DNA of 64,000 nt from Chloracidobacterium sp. (GCA_016716305.1 JADJWP010000002.1:1052501-1116500), one strand, 5' to 3'. Shown: positions 1-9,114, counted from the stretch's first letter. The notes: generated by a model from the letters alone, not told the origin. Numbers and translations: made by a program.

Positions 1-1064
1 CCGTCACCGACAAGGCTGATCTCCGGGAAAATAATGTGGCCCGACTGTTCGCCGCCGATCTCTGAGCCGGAACGAATGAGTTCGTCAAGCACGAATTTGT
101 CACCCACGCTGACTCGAAGCATCGAGATGCCCCGAGATCTCAATGCGAGTTCGAGACCGATGTTGCTCATCACAGTTGCAACAACCGTCTTGTTGACCAG
201 CCTGCCATGATCAGCGAGGTAGTTGGCCAAAACCCAGAGCGTTGCATCGCCATCGACCAATTCACCGTTCTCATCAACAAAAAGAGATCGATCGGCATCT
301 CCGTCAAATGCGATACCGATATCGGCACCGGTTTCCGTGACATGCTTCCGAAGGTTATCAATGTGAAGGGAGCCACAATCGCGATTGATATTCCGGCCGT
401 CAGGAGAAATGTGGAGCGCGGCAACCTCGGCGCCAAATCGAGCAAAAAGGGCGGGCGCGAGCCCGGAAGCGGCCCCATTCGCACAATCAACGACGATCTT
501 CTTCCCGCCGAGGTCAAGTTTTGAAAATCTCGATTCGATGCTGTTCAAATACGAGTTTTGAAACTCCTCTGCACGCTCGGTGTGCCAACTTGAAGGATCG
601 GGTGAATTAGGCGTTATGATCTCATGCTTTAGCTGATCCGCAATTTCGGATTCGATCGCCCTCTCCAGATCGTCGTCGGCCTTCTTGCCTGTGGGGAAAA
701 ATATCTTGATGCCGTTATCTTGATACGGATTGTGGGATGCACTGACGACGATCCCGGCATCAAAACCAAACTCTTTTGTCAGAAATGCGATGCCTGGCGT
801 CGTGATCACTCCCGCAGATTCACATTCGGCGTCAGCCGCAGACAATCCGAAATGCAGCCCGCGTTCGATCGCTTCGCCCGACTCTCGTGTGTCGCGACCG
901 GTAATGACCCTTGGTACTCGTCCAATTCGATACGCCAGATTTCGCGCCAAAGATCCGCCGATAAGTGCGATCGTTGTCGGATCAAGCGGGAATTCATTCG
1001 AACGTCCGCGAATACCATCGGTTCCAAAAAACCTTTCTGATATTGCGTTTGTGGGATAATTCAT
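1..1064 (-). CDS. glmM: Phosphoglucosamine mutase, 3' part cut by the window edge
   Basis: Converts glucosamine-6-phosphate to glucosamine-1-phosphate, the step before UDP-GlcNAc for peptidoglycan and LPS, in the cytoplasm. The open frame runs from an ATG at 1064 to the left edge, about 354 codons of a family that is usually near 450. Visible motifs are RFFGTDGIRG at residues 11-20, GRDTRESG near 56-63, the phosphoserine loop SASHNPYQDNG with the catalytic Ser at 110, the metal loop DGDADR, and GGEQSGHIIF close to the cut end. The DGIRG and SASHNP forms favour GlmM over ManB or Pgm. The C-terminal phosphate-binding domain lies outside the window. It is divergent from the secreted transglycosylase at 1262. 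Small frames on the plus strand within this interval are shadows. Confidence 0.93.
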   Translation of the reverse strand, partial: MNYPTNAISERFFGTDGIRGRSNEFPLDPTTIALIGGSLARNLAYRIGRVPRVITGRDTRESGEAIERGLHFGLSAADAECESAGVITTPGIAFLTKEFGFDAGIVVSASHNPYQDNGIKIFFPTGKKADDDLERAIESEIADQLKHEIITPNSPDPSSWHTERAEEFQNSYLNSIESRFSKLDLGGKKIVVDCANGAASGLAPALFARFGAEVAALHISPDGRNINRDCGSLHIDNLRKHVTETGADIGIAFDGDADRSLFVDENGELVDGDATLWVLANYLADHGRLVNKTVVATVMSNIGLELALRSRGISMLRVSVGDKFVLDELIRSGSEIGGEQSGHIIFPEISLVGD

Positions 1065-1099
1065 ATGAGTCAAAAACAACAATTTATACAGTAAAACCG

Positions 1100-1129
1100 T
1101 TGACTCGTAAAACGCAAGAACGTCATAAT
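1100..1129 (+). promoter_or_regulatory. Candidate sigma70-type promoter for the transglycosylase gene
   Basis: TTGACT at 1100-1105 and CATAAT at 1124-1129 are separated by 18 bases, five of six consensus matches in each box. A start near 1136 would give a leader of about 125 bases before the ATG at 1262. A second TTGACA at 1165-1170 has no well-spaced -10 box. This is pattern recognition only. Confidence 0.45.
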
Positions 1130-1261
1130 CCTTGATTGTGGATAGTATAAATTTTCATTGCAGGTTGACAACCAAAACCATATTAAGGGAATCTATTCTC
1201 TGAGGGATGTTCACCCCCAAAGCGATCGTTCAAGGTTTACCACTCTCCTTTAAAATAGATT

Positions 1262-2536
1262 ATGAAAATTGCGGGATATAGCGCCCTGCTGGCGGTTTTC
1301 GGTATTGCTGCTTCGGCATCTACTTCAGCCCAGGGTGTCAATGTCGGTGACCGGAAATTTAAGGTCGTTGTGTCGGACACGGTGAAGGTAAAGCCCGCGA
1401 CCGCGGGCCCCAAAGCTGTTCCGACCCCAATGGTGGTCGGTCGTACCAGAATAGCCACGGAACCGAAGGCAGCCGAAACCCTCGTTTCGACCCGGTCGCC
1501 GTCAACCGACGACAGGTCGCTCTCTTTTCGCGAGATCAAGAGTAAGATTGCCGAAGCCAAGCGGCAGATGCAAACACGACCGATCGCAACTTCCTCGGTC
1601 GGCAGTGTTTTTGAGGGCATCGAGATCGTACGAATCGCTTTTCATGACTGGCGTTCTGACGAGATCGATTATGCCGTGATCACCAAAGAGGCGTTCCTTT
1701 CGACCGCTGAAGACAAAGTCGTGACATCGCAGAATGGCCGTAACCTGACGATCCGTACGATCCGTGGGAACGGTGTCAACACGCCGATAACCGTAACTGA
1801 TAATACAGGAATGCAGCATCTTCCGCTTATGGTTCAGTATCCGGTTGTTCGCAATGGCAAATATATCGAAACGGCATATTATATGTCGACCCATCCGGGT
1901 CTTGTCACGACCGAGGTTGTCAATGCCGGCCGGATCTACGTTAGAAATGTGATCGAGATCGCCCGTGAGCGTTTGAGATCTCGTGGGATACTTATTCAGC
2001 CGAAGACTGCCGATATTGCCGAAAGGCTTGCAGCCGTCGAACATGTAGATCATCTACGCTTCCGTACTGAGCCGCACAAGGCCATTTACGACGATGTCTA
2101 CACCCTTTTTGCCTTGAACGAGGGACAAACTTACCGGTATGCGGTTAGTTCCGCCGGTGCCGGTGGAATGGTCCAGATGATTCCGTCGACCTATCGCATG
2201 GTTCGCGCACAGTTTCCACAAGTGCCGCTGATGCCGGATTTTGTGGAAGGGATGCGCGACCATGTAAATGCCGCCCAAGCGATGCTTTTATATATGCAAT
2301 GGACATGGGACGACCTTCGCTCGAGGCCGGCGATCTCAAGCGCTATACTTAGCGGGATCGCGAAACAGGAACAACTAATGGCTGCGGGTTATAATTCGAA
2401 TCCGGCAAGGCTCGCAGGGTATATCGATCGCGGCGGACCGGCGTGGACCAACCTAATTCCGCGCGAAACAAAGATCTATCTTCAGATATATGAATCGGTC
2501 GAAAGGCATGTACCTATGAACGAACGGACAAGGTAA
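1262..2536 (+). CDS. Secreted SLT-type lytic transglycosylase-like protein
   Basis: Predicted envelope protein of 424 residues with a signal peptide (about residues 1-23, ending near ASASTSAQ). The first two thirds are not recognised. The C-terminal part, about residues 275-415, has the hallmarks of the goose-lysozyme/SLT fold: a glutamate at 287 (ALNEGQ) in the place of the catalytic Glu, then SSAGAGGMVQMIPSTY at 296-311, AAGYNSNPARL at 374-384 and ETKIYLQ at 402-408. These correspond to the ES.., AGA.GLMQ, AYNAG and ET..Y motifs of family 1 lytic transglycosylases, which cleave peptidoglycan glycan strands to 1,6-anhydro-muropeptides. The match is divergent, so activity is not certain. It stands alone, between the divergent glmM and a convergent gene, and is followed by a hairpin terminator. 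Confidence 0.75.
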   Translation: MKIAGYSALLAVFGIAASASTSAQGVNVGDRKFKVVVSDTVKVKPATAGPKAVPTPMVVGRTRIATEPKAAETLVSTRSPSTDDRSLSFREIKSKIAEAKRQMQTRPIATSSVGSVFEGIEIVRIAFHDWRSDEIDYAVITKEAFLSTAEDKVVTSQNGRNLTIRTIRGNGVNTPITVTDNTGMQHLPLMVQYPVVRNGKYIETAYYMSTHPGLVTTEVVNAGRIYVRNVIEIARERLRSRGILIQPKTADIAERLAAVEHVDHLRFRTEPHKAIYDDVYTLFALNEGQTYRYAVSSAGAGGMVQMIPSTYRMVRAQFPQVPLMPDFVEGMRDHVNAAQAMLLYMQWTWDDLRSRPAISSAILSGIAKQEQLMAAGYNSNPARLAGYIDRGGPAWTNLIPRETKIYLQIYESVERHVPMNERTR

Positions 2537-2562
2537 CCGATCAATGACCAAAAGAACATCAG

Positions 2563-2590
2563 AGCCGCCTGCCTTTGAGCGGCTTCTTTT
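2563..2590 (+). terminator. Intrinsic terminator after the transglycosylase gene
   Basis: AGCCGC at 2563-2568 pairs with GCGGCT at 2579-2584 across a ten-base loop and is followed by TCTTTT. It lies 27 bases after the stop codon at 2536. Confidence 0.6.
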
Positions 2591-2653
2591 GTTTACAGGA
2601 ATCGAAGCTCTTGATTCTGATGAAAGAAAAGATATGAGTTCGCTTTCGTCGCC

Positions 2654-3214
2654 CTAATCGTCCGGTTTGGCTGAACCAACAGGCATTTCCCTGGCAAGTT
2701 CCCCAACTTCTGCCTGAATATCTGCGAAATTCTTTGTCACAAGGTTTTCACCGAAAAAGAAATCATCCTGAGTGATCTCAAATACCGCAAAGGGAGGAGC
2801 AATGAATCTTGCCAGTTCACTTTCGGTGTCGAACTCGACCTTTACGGTGTTTAGACCCCACAGTTCCCCAAGATATACGTCGAACAGCATTACGGCCCCG
2901 TCGTATTCATGAAAATAACGATTCTTGCGAATCTCGTCGCCTTCAAACTGCTGAAAGTGTGTGTATTCCGTTTCGTTCAAATAAATCTCGGCGATCTTCC
3001 AAATACCGGCGTCGGATGATGCGACCGGAAATCTCTGTTGGATGATATGAGTCCATTCTTTGGTTTCCGGCAGACGTACCGACCGCAGCCTAAGCCTTGT
3101 GTTTGCTATGTAGTTATCGAAGATCTGAATGTGCGAACTTGCACGCGTTAATGGCTCCGGCAGAGCCTCGACCAGAAATGTTCGGTGCAATTCGGTGCGA
3201 TAGCTTTTGTCCAT
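2654..3214 (-). CDS. CYTH-like (triphosphate tunnel fold) protein
   Basis: About 186 residues from the ATG at 3214. An ATG at 3280 in the same frame would run into the divergent lipoprotein gene, so the shorter start is preferred. The N-terminus (ELHRTFLVEALP) resembles the E.E.KFLV opening of CYTH proteins, and an RLRSVRLPETKEWTHIIQQRF-type strand follows, matching the R.R and K positions of that fold, which binds triphosphates or long anionic substrates. An acidic strand (FHEYDGAVMLFDVYLGEL) and KVEFDTESEL fit the later strands of the tunnel. The ExExK signature is not intact, so a catalytic role cannot be claimed. It is divergent from the lipoprotein at 3265 with only 50 bases between them. 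Confidence 0.5.
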   Translation of the reverse strand: MDKSYRTELHRTFLVEALPEPLTRASSHIQIFDNYIANTRLRLRSVRLPETKEWTHIIQQRFPVASSDAGIWKIAEIYLNETEYTHFQQFEGDEIRKNRYFHEYDGAVMLFDVYLGELWGLNTVKVEFDTESELARFIAPPFAVFEITQDDFFFGENLVTKNFADIQAEVGELAREMPVGSAKPDD

Positions 3215-3264
3215 AACCCTTAATTTAATTATACTTTTGCTTTTCACCAAATCAGGAGACCGAT

Positions 3265-3774
3265 ATGTATCGTACGACATTTTTGATTCTTATTGTTTCG
3301 TTCACTCTCGCGATCGCGGCAGCTTGTGGCGGAAGCGGGGATCCGGCCAACAAGCCCGTCGCCAATACCAACGCCAACATACCAGCGACTAATTCAAACA
3401 ATCCGTTAGCCGTCTCGACACCGACTCCGGCCCAGGTTCAGAATGACGCACCAACTTTAGGACCGGTTTTCAAGGCATTTTGCGCTGCCGTGGAAAAGAA
3501 GGATGACGCAGCACTTCGCAAGGTGTATTCATCAGAGTCGTTGCGCGATGCTCAAAAGATAATGGACGAGGACGGGATATCGTCACTCGGGGAGTACTTT
3601 TCGCAAGATGGGACTTCAAGCGAGCTATGCGAAGTCAAGAACGAAACCATCAACGGTGACACCGGCACAGCTCAGGTGACCACGAAGAGCATGAAGAGTG
3701 TTGGCGTCGTATTCGTAAAAGAGGACGGACAATGGAAGGTCACAAATCGAGTTCCGGGCTTCGAAAGGAAGTGA
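3265..3774 (+). CDS. Lipoprotein with an NTF2-like domain
   Basis: Protein of 169 residues beginning with a lipoprotein signal peptide. The hydrophobic stretch ends in IAAAC, with Cys 21 as the probable lipidated residue. A Pro/Thr/Asn-rich linker (about 25-60) leads to a compact domain of about 100 residues (FKAFCAAVEKKDDAAL, then KVTNRVPGFERK at the end). This layout resembles DUF4878/NTF2-like lipoproteins, common in acidobacteria and usually of unknown function. SD sequence AGGAG lies just upstream of the ATG. It shares its terminator with the convergent acyl-CoA dehydrogenase gene. Confidence 0.7.
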   Translation: MYRTTFLILIVSFTLAIAAACGGSGDPANKPVANTNANIPATNSNNPLAVSTPTPAQVQNDAPTLGPVFKAFCAAVEKKDDAALRKVYSSESLRDAQKIMDEDGISSLGEYFSQDGTSSELCEVKNETINGDTGTAQVTTKSMKSVGVVFVKEDGQWKVTNRVPGFERK

Positions 3775-3794
3775 GCACTGTCTAGATCAACGAG

Positions 3795-3820
3795 AAAAGG
3801 CGGCCAAAAAGCCGCCTTTT
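3795..3820. terminator. Bidirectional intrinsic terminator
   Basis: A perfect 10-bp stem, AAAAGGCGGC at 3795-3804 with GCCGCCTTTT at 3811-3820, encloses a six-base loop. T-rich ends on both strands suit the two converging genes on either side. Confidence 0.85.
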
Positions 3821-3842
3821 TCTGGTTCAACTAAACTCTAGC

Positions 3843-5069
3843 CTAATTTGATGTTCCTTTGGCTTCGTCGGTTTGGTAAGGCGGAAGTATTACCCTTGCA
3901 GCCTTTTCTCGTTTTAGCCCGAGAGCCCAATCCGCCTGCATGAGCGTGTGAATATCACGCGTTCCTTCATAGATCACCGCGGCCTTGCAGTTTCTGAGGT
4001 AACGTTCGACCGGATAGTCGTTCGTATATCCGTTCGCCCCGTGTACTTCGATCGCCATCGATGCTGCCTTTTCTGAACGAATCGTTGCCTGCCATTTCGC
4101 CAGACTCGCCGCCTTTGCTGACGGCTTACCCACATTCTTGAGGTAGCCGCATTTCAGCCAAAGAAGATGAGCCATCTCATAATCGGCTTCCATCTCTGCG
4201 ATCTTTTGCTTGACGAGCTGGAAATTGGCGATCGTCTGTCCCTGCACCTCGCGTGTATTTGCATATGCTACAGAGGCATCCCGCGAGGCCTTGATCACGC
4301 CCGTTGCTCCCGCCGCGACCGTATAGCGGCCATTCTCGAGCGAGAACATCGCGATCTTGAAACCCTCACCCTCGTTACCGAGCATGTTCGCATGCGGAAC
4401 GCGAACGTCCTGCAACGAGAAATAACCGGTATTGCCGGCTTTTATGCCAAGTTTGCCGTGAAGAGTTCCGCTCGAGAATCCTGGCATTGACCTTTCAACA
4501 ATGAAACAAGATATCCCGGTATGATCGCGTACTTTTTGCTTCTCAGTGTCGGTCCAACAAAAGAACAGGAAATGATCGGCAACGTCGCCAAGCGATATCC
4601 ACATCTTTTCCCCATTCAAGATCCAATCGTCACCGTCGCGGCGTGCGTAGCTTCGCATACCGACGACGTCCGAACCCGCGTTCGGCTCGGTCAATCCGAA
4701 TGTCGCGAGCTTTTCGCCCTTTGCCTGCGGCACGAGGTACTTCTGCTTCTGCTCCTCGGTTCCCCAGGCGAGTAGGCTCATGCTGTTCAGCCCGACGTGG
4801 ACGCTCATCGCGACCCGAAGGAACGTATCGCACGCCTCAAGCTCCTCGCAGACCAGCCCGAGCGAGATGTAATCAAACCCCGCTCCGCCGTATTCCTCCG
4901 GAATGCAGACGCCCATCAGCCCAAGCTCGGCCATCTTGTCAAAAACGCTCCGCTCAAAATGCGCTTTCTCGTCCCATTCCTTAATGTGCGGAGCAACCTC
5001 GCCCGCACAAAACTCACGAACAGTATTCCTCAACTGCTCCTGCTCTACTGTCAATTCAAAATCGATCAC
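3843..5069 (-). CDS. Acyl-CoA dehydrogenase
   Basis: FAD enzyme that oxidises an acyl-CoA to the trans-2-enoyl-CoA, passing electrons to ETF; cytoplasmic. About 408 residues from a GTG at 5069 that begins the canonical N-terminus (DFELTVEQEQLRNTVREF). A frame open to 5198 would add 43 unusual residues and overlap the divergent gene, so GTG is preferred, with GAGGGG about 13 bases upstream. Signatures are FGLTEPNAGSD (FAD/substrate loop), WISLGDVADHF, and near the C-terminus IYEGTRDIH, whose Glu is the usual catalytic base of short- and medium-chain enzymes. YEGTRDIHTL also resembles glutaryl-CoA dehydrogenases, so the substrate cannot be named. No partner beta-oxidation genes are adjacent. 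Confidence 0.92.
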   Translation of the reverse strand: MIDFELTVEQEQLRNTVREFCAGEVAPHIKEWDEKAHFERSVFDKMAELGLMGVCIPEEYGGAGFDYISLGLVCEELEACDTFLRVAMSVHVGLNSMSLLAWGTEEQKQKYLVPQAKGEKLATFGLTEPNAGSDVVGMRSYARRDGDDWILNGEKMWISLGDVADHFLFFCWTDTEKQKVRDHTGISCFIVERSMPGFSSGTLHGKLGIKAGNTGYFSLQDVRVPHANMLGNEGEGFKIAMFSLENGRYTVAAGATGVIKASRDASVAYANTREVQGQTIANFQLVKQKIAEMEADYEMAHLLWLKCGYLKNVGKPSAKAASLAKWQATIRSEKAASMAIEVHGANGYTNDYPVERYLRNCKAAVIYEGTRDIHTLMQADWALGLKREKAARVILPPYQTDEAKGTSN

Positions 5070-5192
5070 AATTGTTAAATGTCCCCTCTGATTGGTTTTA
5101 GTGTGATAAAATCGCTTCGCAAATTCAAACAAAAGCTTAGCACTTAAAAGATCATTAGGCGATTTAGTTGAGGGCATTTCCGCTAACAGACA

Positions 5193-5903
5193 ATGCACAA
5201 ACTTCTTATATTTCTGATTCTGATTCTCACGTCTTCAGTAAGTTTGTTTAGCCAGGACAATACCCCGCAGCCAGAAACGGGGCGGGTAATCAAAGTAGTT
5301 TCAGGCGACTTGATCGAAGTTCGTTCGCAAGGGCGAAAGTTGACAATCCGGTTGCACGGTATCGTAGCTCCAACTCAAGCTTATTCGGCGGAATCGCGAG
5401 AATCTCTTTCCAAACTCCTTCGAACTAGTACCGTTGAATTCGTTCGCATCCAAGAAAGCAGTGATGAAGTTCTGGCAAAGGTTTTCGTTGCAGGAGTCGA
5501 TGCCGGCTATTCGCAGTTAGTAAGAGGTCAGGCCTGGCCTGCAACTAAAAAGGAAGAGACCGATAACGCCGACTATCGAGCAGCGATGGAAAATGCGCAA
5601 CGGTCAAGCACGGGCCTATGGGGAGTCGGATTTATTTCCTGTGGTGAAGTTGAGATCGATAAAGCCGCACCGAAAGATATCTCGACGACAGACACGCCAA
5701 ATTCCTCCTTCAGAATCTACGGAAAAGTGGACCTCGAAGTAGTAATTAATACTGACGGAAGTGTAAAGTCTGCTCGAGCACTTTGCGGCCATCCCCAATT
5801 GCAGACAGTAGCCGCGAAAGCGGCCCTTGCAGCAAAATTTGAAGGTGGAAGAGAGTATTTAATCAAGGGTAGATTGACCTACAACTTTAAGCCGAAGAAT
5901 TGA
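5193..5903 (+). CDS. Secreted staphylococcal-nuclease-fold domain fused to a TonB C-terminal-like domain
   Basis: Protein of 236 residues with a signal peptide (about 1-20, LTSSVSLFSQ). Residues about 28-150 look like an SNase/thermonuclease fold: RVIKVVSGDLIEV, LTIRLHGIVAPTQAYSAES and QLVRGQAWP match its strands and helices. The first catalytic Arg (RLHG) is kept. The usual acidic residue after AP and the Arg of the D.YGR.LA strand are not visible (DEVLAKVFV), so it is probably not an active nuclease. Residues about 175-236 (GKVDLEVVINTDGSVKSA, then AAKAALAAKFEGG) match a TonB_C domain. The next gene begins within a few bases of its stop, suggesting co-transcription. Function is unknown. Confidence 0.7.
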   Translation: MHKLLIFLILILTSSVSLFSQDNTPQPETGRVIKVVSGDLIEVRSQGRKLTIRLHGIVAPTQAYSAESRESLSKLLRTSTVEFVRIQESSDEVLAKVFVAGVDAGYSQLVRGQAWPATKKEETDNADYRAAMENAQRSSTGLWGVGFISCGEVEIDKAAPKDISTTDTPNSSFRIYGKVDLEVVINTDGSVKSARALCGHPQLQTVAAKAALAAKFEGGREYLIKGRLTYNFKPKN

Positions 5904-5920
5904 TTTTGATGACCGTTAAA

Positions 5921-7267
5921 ATGAACCAAACTTACACTAAGGTAGTTTTAGTTTTATCGTTTGTCGCTTTCATGGCAGGCGTCCCTCAGCACCTCTTTTC
6001 CCAGAGTAAACAGGAAATGCCTGCCCTCCTTTCCCAGCGAGAGCAGATGGAGGTACGGGAGGGTTGGTTGCGGAAGCGGTTAGGGACGCTTTTGCCGGGG
6101 ATGATGAAGCGGCATGGTATCGATATGTGGATCGTTGTGAATGAGGAATTTAACAGCGACCCCGTAACGCCGCACATCACGCCGCCGATACCGATAGTCG
6201 GCCGGCGGGATGTTTTCATCTTCATCGACCGCGGTGAAACGATCGAGCGGATCGCGATGGTCCGCTATGACGAGGAGCGGCTCAAGAACCATTACCGGAT
6301 GGTGATGCCCGCCCGCGATAAATTTGGCGAGGAGCTGAAAAAGATCGTCGATGAGCGCGCGCCGAAAACGATCGCGCTCAACATCGGCGGCAGCCGCGGG
6401 CAGCAGAGCGGGCTTTCTTATGATTCCTACCGCTTCCTGGCGGGATCGCTCGGTGCCGAGAATGAAAAGAAGTTCATTTCGGCGGCCGATCTGCTCGTTG
6501 AGTTTTTTGACACGCGGCTGCCCGAGGAGCTTGAGCATTATCGCAACGCCGTCGCGGCTACCGAGTTGATCGCCCGCCGTGCTTTCTCAAATGAGGTGAT
6601 AACGCCGGGCAAAACGACGGTCGGCGACGTTCGCTGGTGGATGCTTGAGCAGGTCAATAAGCTTGGGCTGACGGTTTGGTTCCAGCCCGATCTCCGCATC
6701 CAGCGGCAGAAGGCACAAACTGAAACGACCGGCCCTTTCCTGAGCACGGCAAGCGAAGCTGAGGTGATAATGCCAGGCGATCTCCTCCATGTTGATTTCG
6801 GCCTGAACTACATGGGACTCTCCACCGACTGGCAAAAGCACGCCTACGTATTGAAACCGGGCGAAAGCGCAGCACCTGCAGGTTTAACGGCGGCACTTAA
6901 GAACACAAACCGCCTTCACGACATCCTTTTCAGCATCGCTCGAGCAGGAATGACCGGAACCGAGGTCTACGAAAAAACGATGGCCGAAGCCAAGAAACAA
7001 GGCATCGAGGCGATGATCTATTCGCACCCGATCGGCACGCACGGCCACGGCCTCGGGCCCTCGATCGATTTTCGCGGCAACATCGGCGGCGGCGGGAACA
7101 AGGTCATCCTCGGCTCGTATATGTCCATCGAGCTCAACACCTCAACGCCGGTCGCCGAATGGGGCGGGCAAAAGGTCACAATGATGGCCGAAGACGACGC
7201 CGTAATGACCCCAACCGGATACGAGTTCATTCGACCGCGCCAGACCGAGATCTCCATTATAAAATAA
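5921..7267 (+). CDS. Exported M24-family metallopeptidase (Xaa-Pro aminopeptidase-like)
   Basis: Pita-bread-fold metallopeptidase of about 448 residues, expected to remove an N-terminal residue from Xaa-Pro peptides in the periplasm. The ATG at 5921 gives a clean signal peptide (MNQTYTKVVLVLSFVAF, cleavage near FSQS at 28). An in-frame ATG at 5909 or TTG at 5900 is possible but adds charged residues. All five metal ligands of the family are visible: D292 (VDFG), D303 (STDW), H376 (THGHGLG), E404 (SIELN) and E424 (MMAEDD). The N-terminal creatinase-like domain spans about 45-200. It follows the nuclease/TonB_C gene closely and is followed by moeA after 41 bases, with no terminator visible. Confidence 0.88.
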   Translation: MNQTYTKVVLVLSFVAFMAGVPQHLFSQSKQEMPALLSQREQMEVREGWLRKRLGTLLPGMMKRHGIDMWIVVNEEFNSDPVTPHITPPIPIVGRRDVFIFIDRGETIERIAMVRYDEERLKNHYRMVMPARDKFGEELKKIVDERAPKTIALNIGGSRGQQSGLSYDSYRFLAGSLGAENEKKFISAADLLVEFFDTRLPEELEHYRNAVAATELIARRAFSNEVITPGKTTVGDVRWWMLEQVNKLGLTVWFQPDLRIQRQKAQTETTGPFLSTASEAEVIMPGDLLHVDFGLNYMGLSTDWQKHAYVLKPGESAAPAGLTAALKNTNRLHDILFSIARAGMTGTEVYEKTMAEAKKQGIEAMIYSHPIGTHGHGLGPSIDFRGNIGGGGNKVILGSYMSIELNTSTPVAEWGGQKVTMMAEDDAVMTPTGYEFIRPRQTEISIIK

Positions 7268-7308
7268 AGATCCGAGGGTGTATCCGCTCTTAATGAATTG
7301 TCGCAAAT

Positions 7309-8523
7309 ATGAACGATCTCCGATCTGAAATGATCTCAGCGCAGAAGGCAATGAAGATCATCGCCCGTGAGGCGACCGGGCTCGGTCCGGAACGGATCGA
7401 TCTTCACAATTCGGTCGGCCGCGTTCTTGCGGAGGATGTCGTTGCGGATACGGACATGCCACCGTTTGACCGGTCGCAGATGGATGGCTATGCGGTGGTT
7501 GCGGCTGATACTAAAGACGTTCCGGCGGTGCTGAAGCTGGTTGGCGAATCGGCCGCCGGCCGCGGCTGGAAGGGACGGCTTAAAGCCGGCGAGGCCGTCA
7601 GAATAATGACCGGAGCACCGCTGCCCGCTGGGGCTGATGCCGTGCAAAAGATCGAGCTCACGCGTGAAGCCGACGGCACCGTCATCATCGATAAGCCGAC
7701 TGCAAAGGGCCGCTTTGTCGTCCCTAAGGGCAAAGAGGTCGCGAAGGGCAAGGTCGTGCTTCGCCGGGGTGAGCGGCTCACTGCATCCAATATTGCCGTT
7801 CCGGCCGCCTTCGGTTACGCAAAGTTGAAGGTTTCGAAGAGGCCGCGTGTCGCCATTCTCGCCACCGGGACGGAGATCGTGCCTATTGCAAAACGCCCGA
7901 AGCCCGACCAGATACGCAACTCCAACTCATTAATGCTCGCCACGCTTTGCCAGGCAGCAGGGGCCGAGACGGTCATTCGTCCGACGGTCGGCGACAAGCT
8001 TGCCGACCTGACCGCCGCCATCGCATCGGCCGCGAGATCCGCCGATCTAGTCATCACCACCGGTGGCGTTTCGGTTGGCAAATACGACCTGACAAAGGAA
8101 GCGATCGCCGGGCTCGGTGCGGAGATATTTTTCGAAAAAGTGAAGCTCAAGCCCGGCAAACCGACCGTTTTCGCACGGATGAAGAGGTCATATTTCTTCG
8201 GCCTTCCCGGCAATCCGGTCTCTGCCGCTGTTACGTTTCATCTCTTCGTCCGGCGGGCATTGATGCTCATGCAGTCCGCTTCAGCCATCGACCTGCCATC
8301 GGGCTTCGCTATCGTCGAGGGCGAGGCAAATGGCACCCGCGAACGCGATTCTTATCTCCCCGCTATCGTCGCGACCGACGCAAATGGCCGCCTGCTCGCG
8401 GTTCCGCTCCGCTGGCATGGCTCATCGGATTTCATTGGCTTTGCGAGTGCAGAAGCTCTTGTCCGCATTCCCGCCGGCGGTTCCCTCACCTCCGGCGAGG
8501 TGTGCGAAGTGCTTTTCCTCTGA
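7309..8523 (+). CDS. moeA: Molybdopterin molybdenumtransferase MoeA
   Basis: Inserts molybdate into adenylated molybdopterin to form active molybdenum cofactor; cytoplasmic. At 404 residues it has the normal length. Signatures include PPFDRSQMDGYA at 51-62, the gephyrin/MoeA motif ITTGGVSVGKYD at about 249-260 and FGLPGNPVSA at 297-306. The ATG at 7309 gives the usual N-terminus. The domain IV beta barrel occupies about 325-404. moaC begins 31 bases after the stop, so the two form a small cofactor operon. No other moa or mob genes and no molybdoenzyme lie in the window. Confidence 0.95.
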   Translation: MNDLRSEMISAQKAMKIIAREATGLGPERIDLHNSVGRVLAEDVVADTDMPPFDRSQMDGYAVVAADTKDVPAVLKLVGESAAGRGWKGRLKAGEAVRIMTGAPLPAGADAVQKIELTREADGTVIIDKPTAKGRFVVPKGKEVAKGKVVLRRGERLTASNIAVPAAFGYAKLKVSKRPRVAILATGTEIVPIAKRPKPDQIRNSNSLMLATLCQAAGAETVIRPTVGDKLADLTAAIASAARSADLVITTGGVSVGKYDLTKEAIAGLGAEIFFEKVKLKPGKPTVFARMKRSYFFGLPGNPVSAAVTFHLFVRRALMLMQSASAIDLPSGFAIVEGEANGTRERDSYLPAIVATDANGRLLAVPLRWHGSSDFIGFASAEALVRIPAGGSLTSGEVCEVLFL

Positions 8524-8554
8524 TACATTAGCGGTACCCACAACGAGCGAAACT

Positions 8555-9022
8555 ATGAGCGAACTCTCGCATTTTGATGAAAGCGGACGCACCCGGATGG
8601 TCGATGTTTCCGGCAAGGAGCCAACGAAACGCGTCGCAGTCGCCTCGGGCCGCGTACTGCTCTCGCCGGAGACGGTCGCAAAGCTTCGCGCCAATGAAAC
8701 GCCAAAGGGTGACCCGCTTGAGATCGCCAGAATTGCGGGAATAATGGCCGCAAAACGCACCTCCGAGCTTATTCCGCTCTGCCATCAGGTACCGCTTTCA
8801 AAGGTAAATATCGAGGCTCGGCTGACGGATTCGGGCATCGAACTTCGTGCCCAGGCCATCACAACTTCGCCGACCGGCGTCGAGATGGAAGCGCTCACAG
8901 CCGTTTCGATAGCAGCCCTGACCGTCTATGACATGTGCAAGGCCGTTCAGCGGGATATCGAGATAACGGACATCCGGCTCGAATCGAAGGCCGGCGGCAA
9001 ACAAGACTACAACAGAAGCTAG
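8555..9022 (+). CDS. moaC: Cyclic pyranopterin monophosphate synthase MoaC
   Basis: Converts 3',8-cyclo-7,8-dihydro-GTP to cyclic pyranopterin monophosphate, the second step of molybdenum cofactor synthesis. From the ATG at 8555 it is 155 residues, typical of the family. Motifs are RMVDVSGK at 14-21, the active-site stretch ELIPLCHQVPL at 71-81, and GVEMEALTAVSIAALTVYDM at 108-127 with the conserved Glu and Asp. The frame is open further upstream to 8330, but that part lies inside moeA and is not MoaC-like. It is the second gene of the moeA-moaC pair. Confidence 0.96.
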   Translation: MSELSHFDESGRTRMVDVSGKEPTKRVAVASGRVLLSPETVAKLRANETPKGDPLEIARIAGIMAAKRTSELIPLCHQVPLSKVNIEARLTDSGIELRAQAITTSPTGVEMEALTAVSIAALTVYDMCKAVQRDIEITDIRLESKAGGKQDYNRS

Positions 9023-9114
9023 ATCACGGACCTAACCCGAAATTCCTTTTAACCGACCGAACTTTGCGGTAAACTGGCTCGTATACCAATCGGACGACCA
9101 AAGGAGTAATGAAA

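Noticed and set aside
1..1064. Several 60-115 codon plus-strand frames within this interval
   Set aside because: They are complements of glmM, whose reading frame has clear family motifs throughout.
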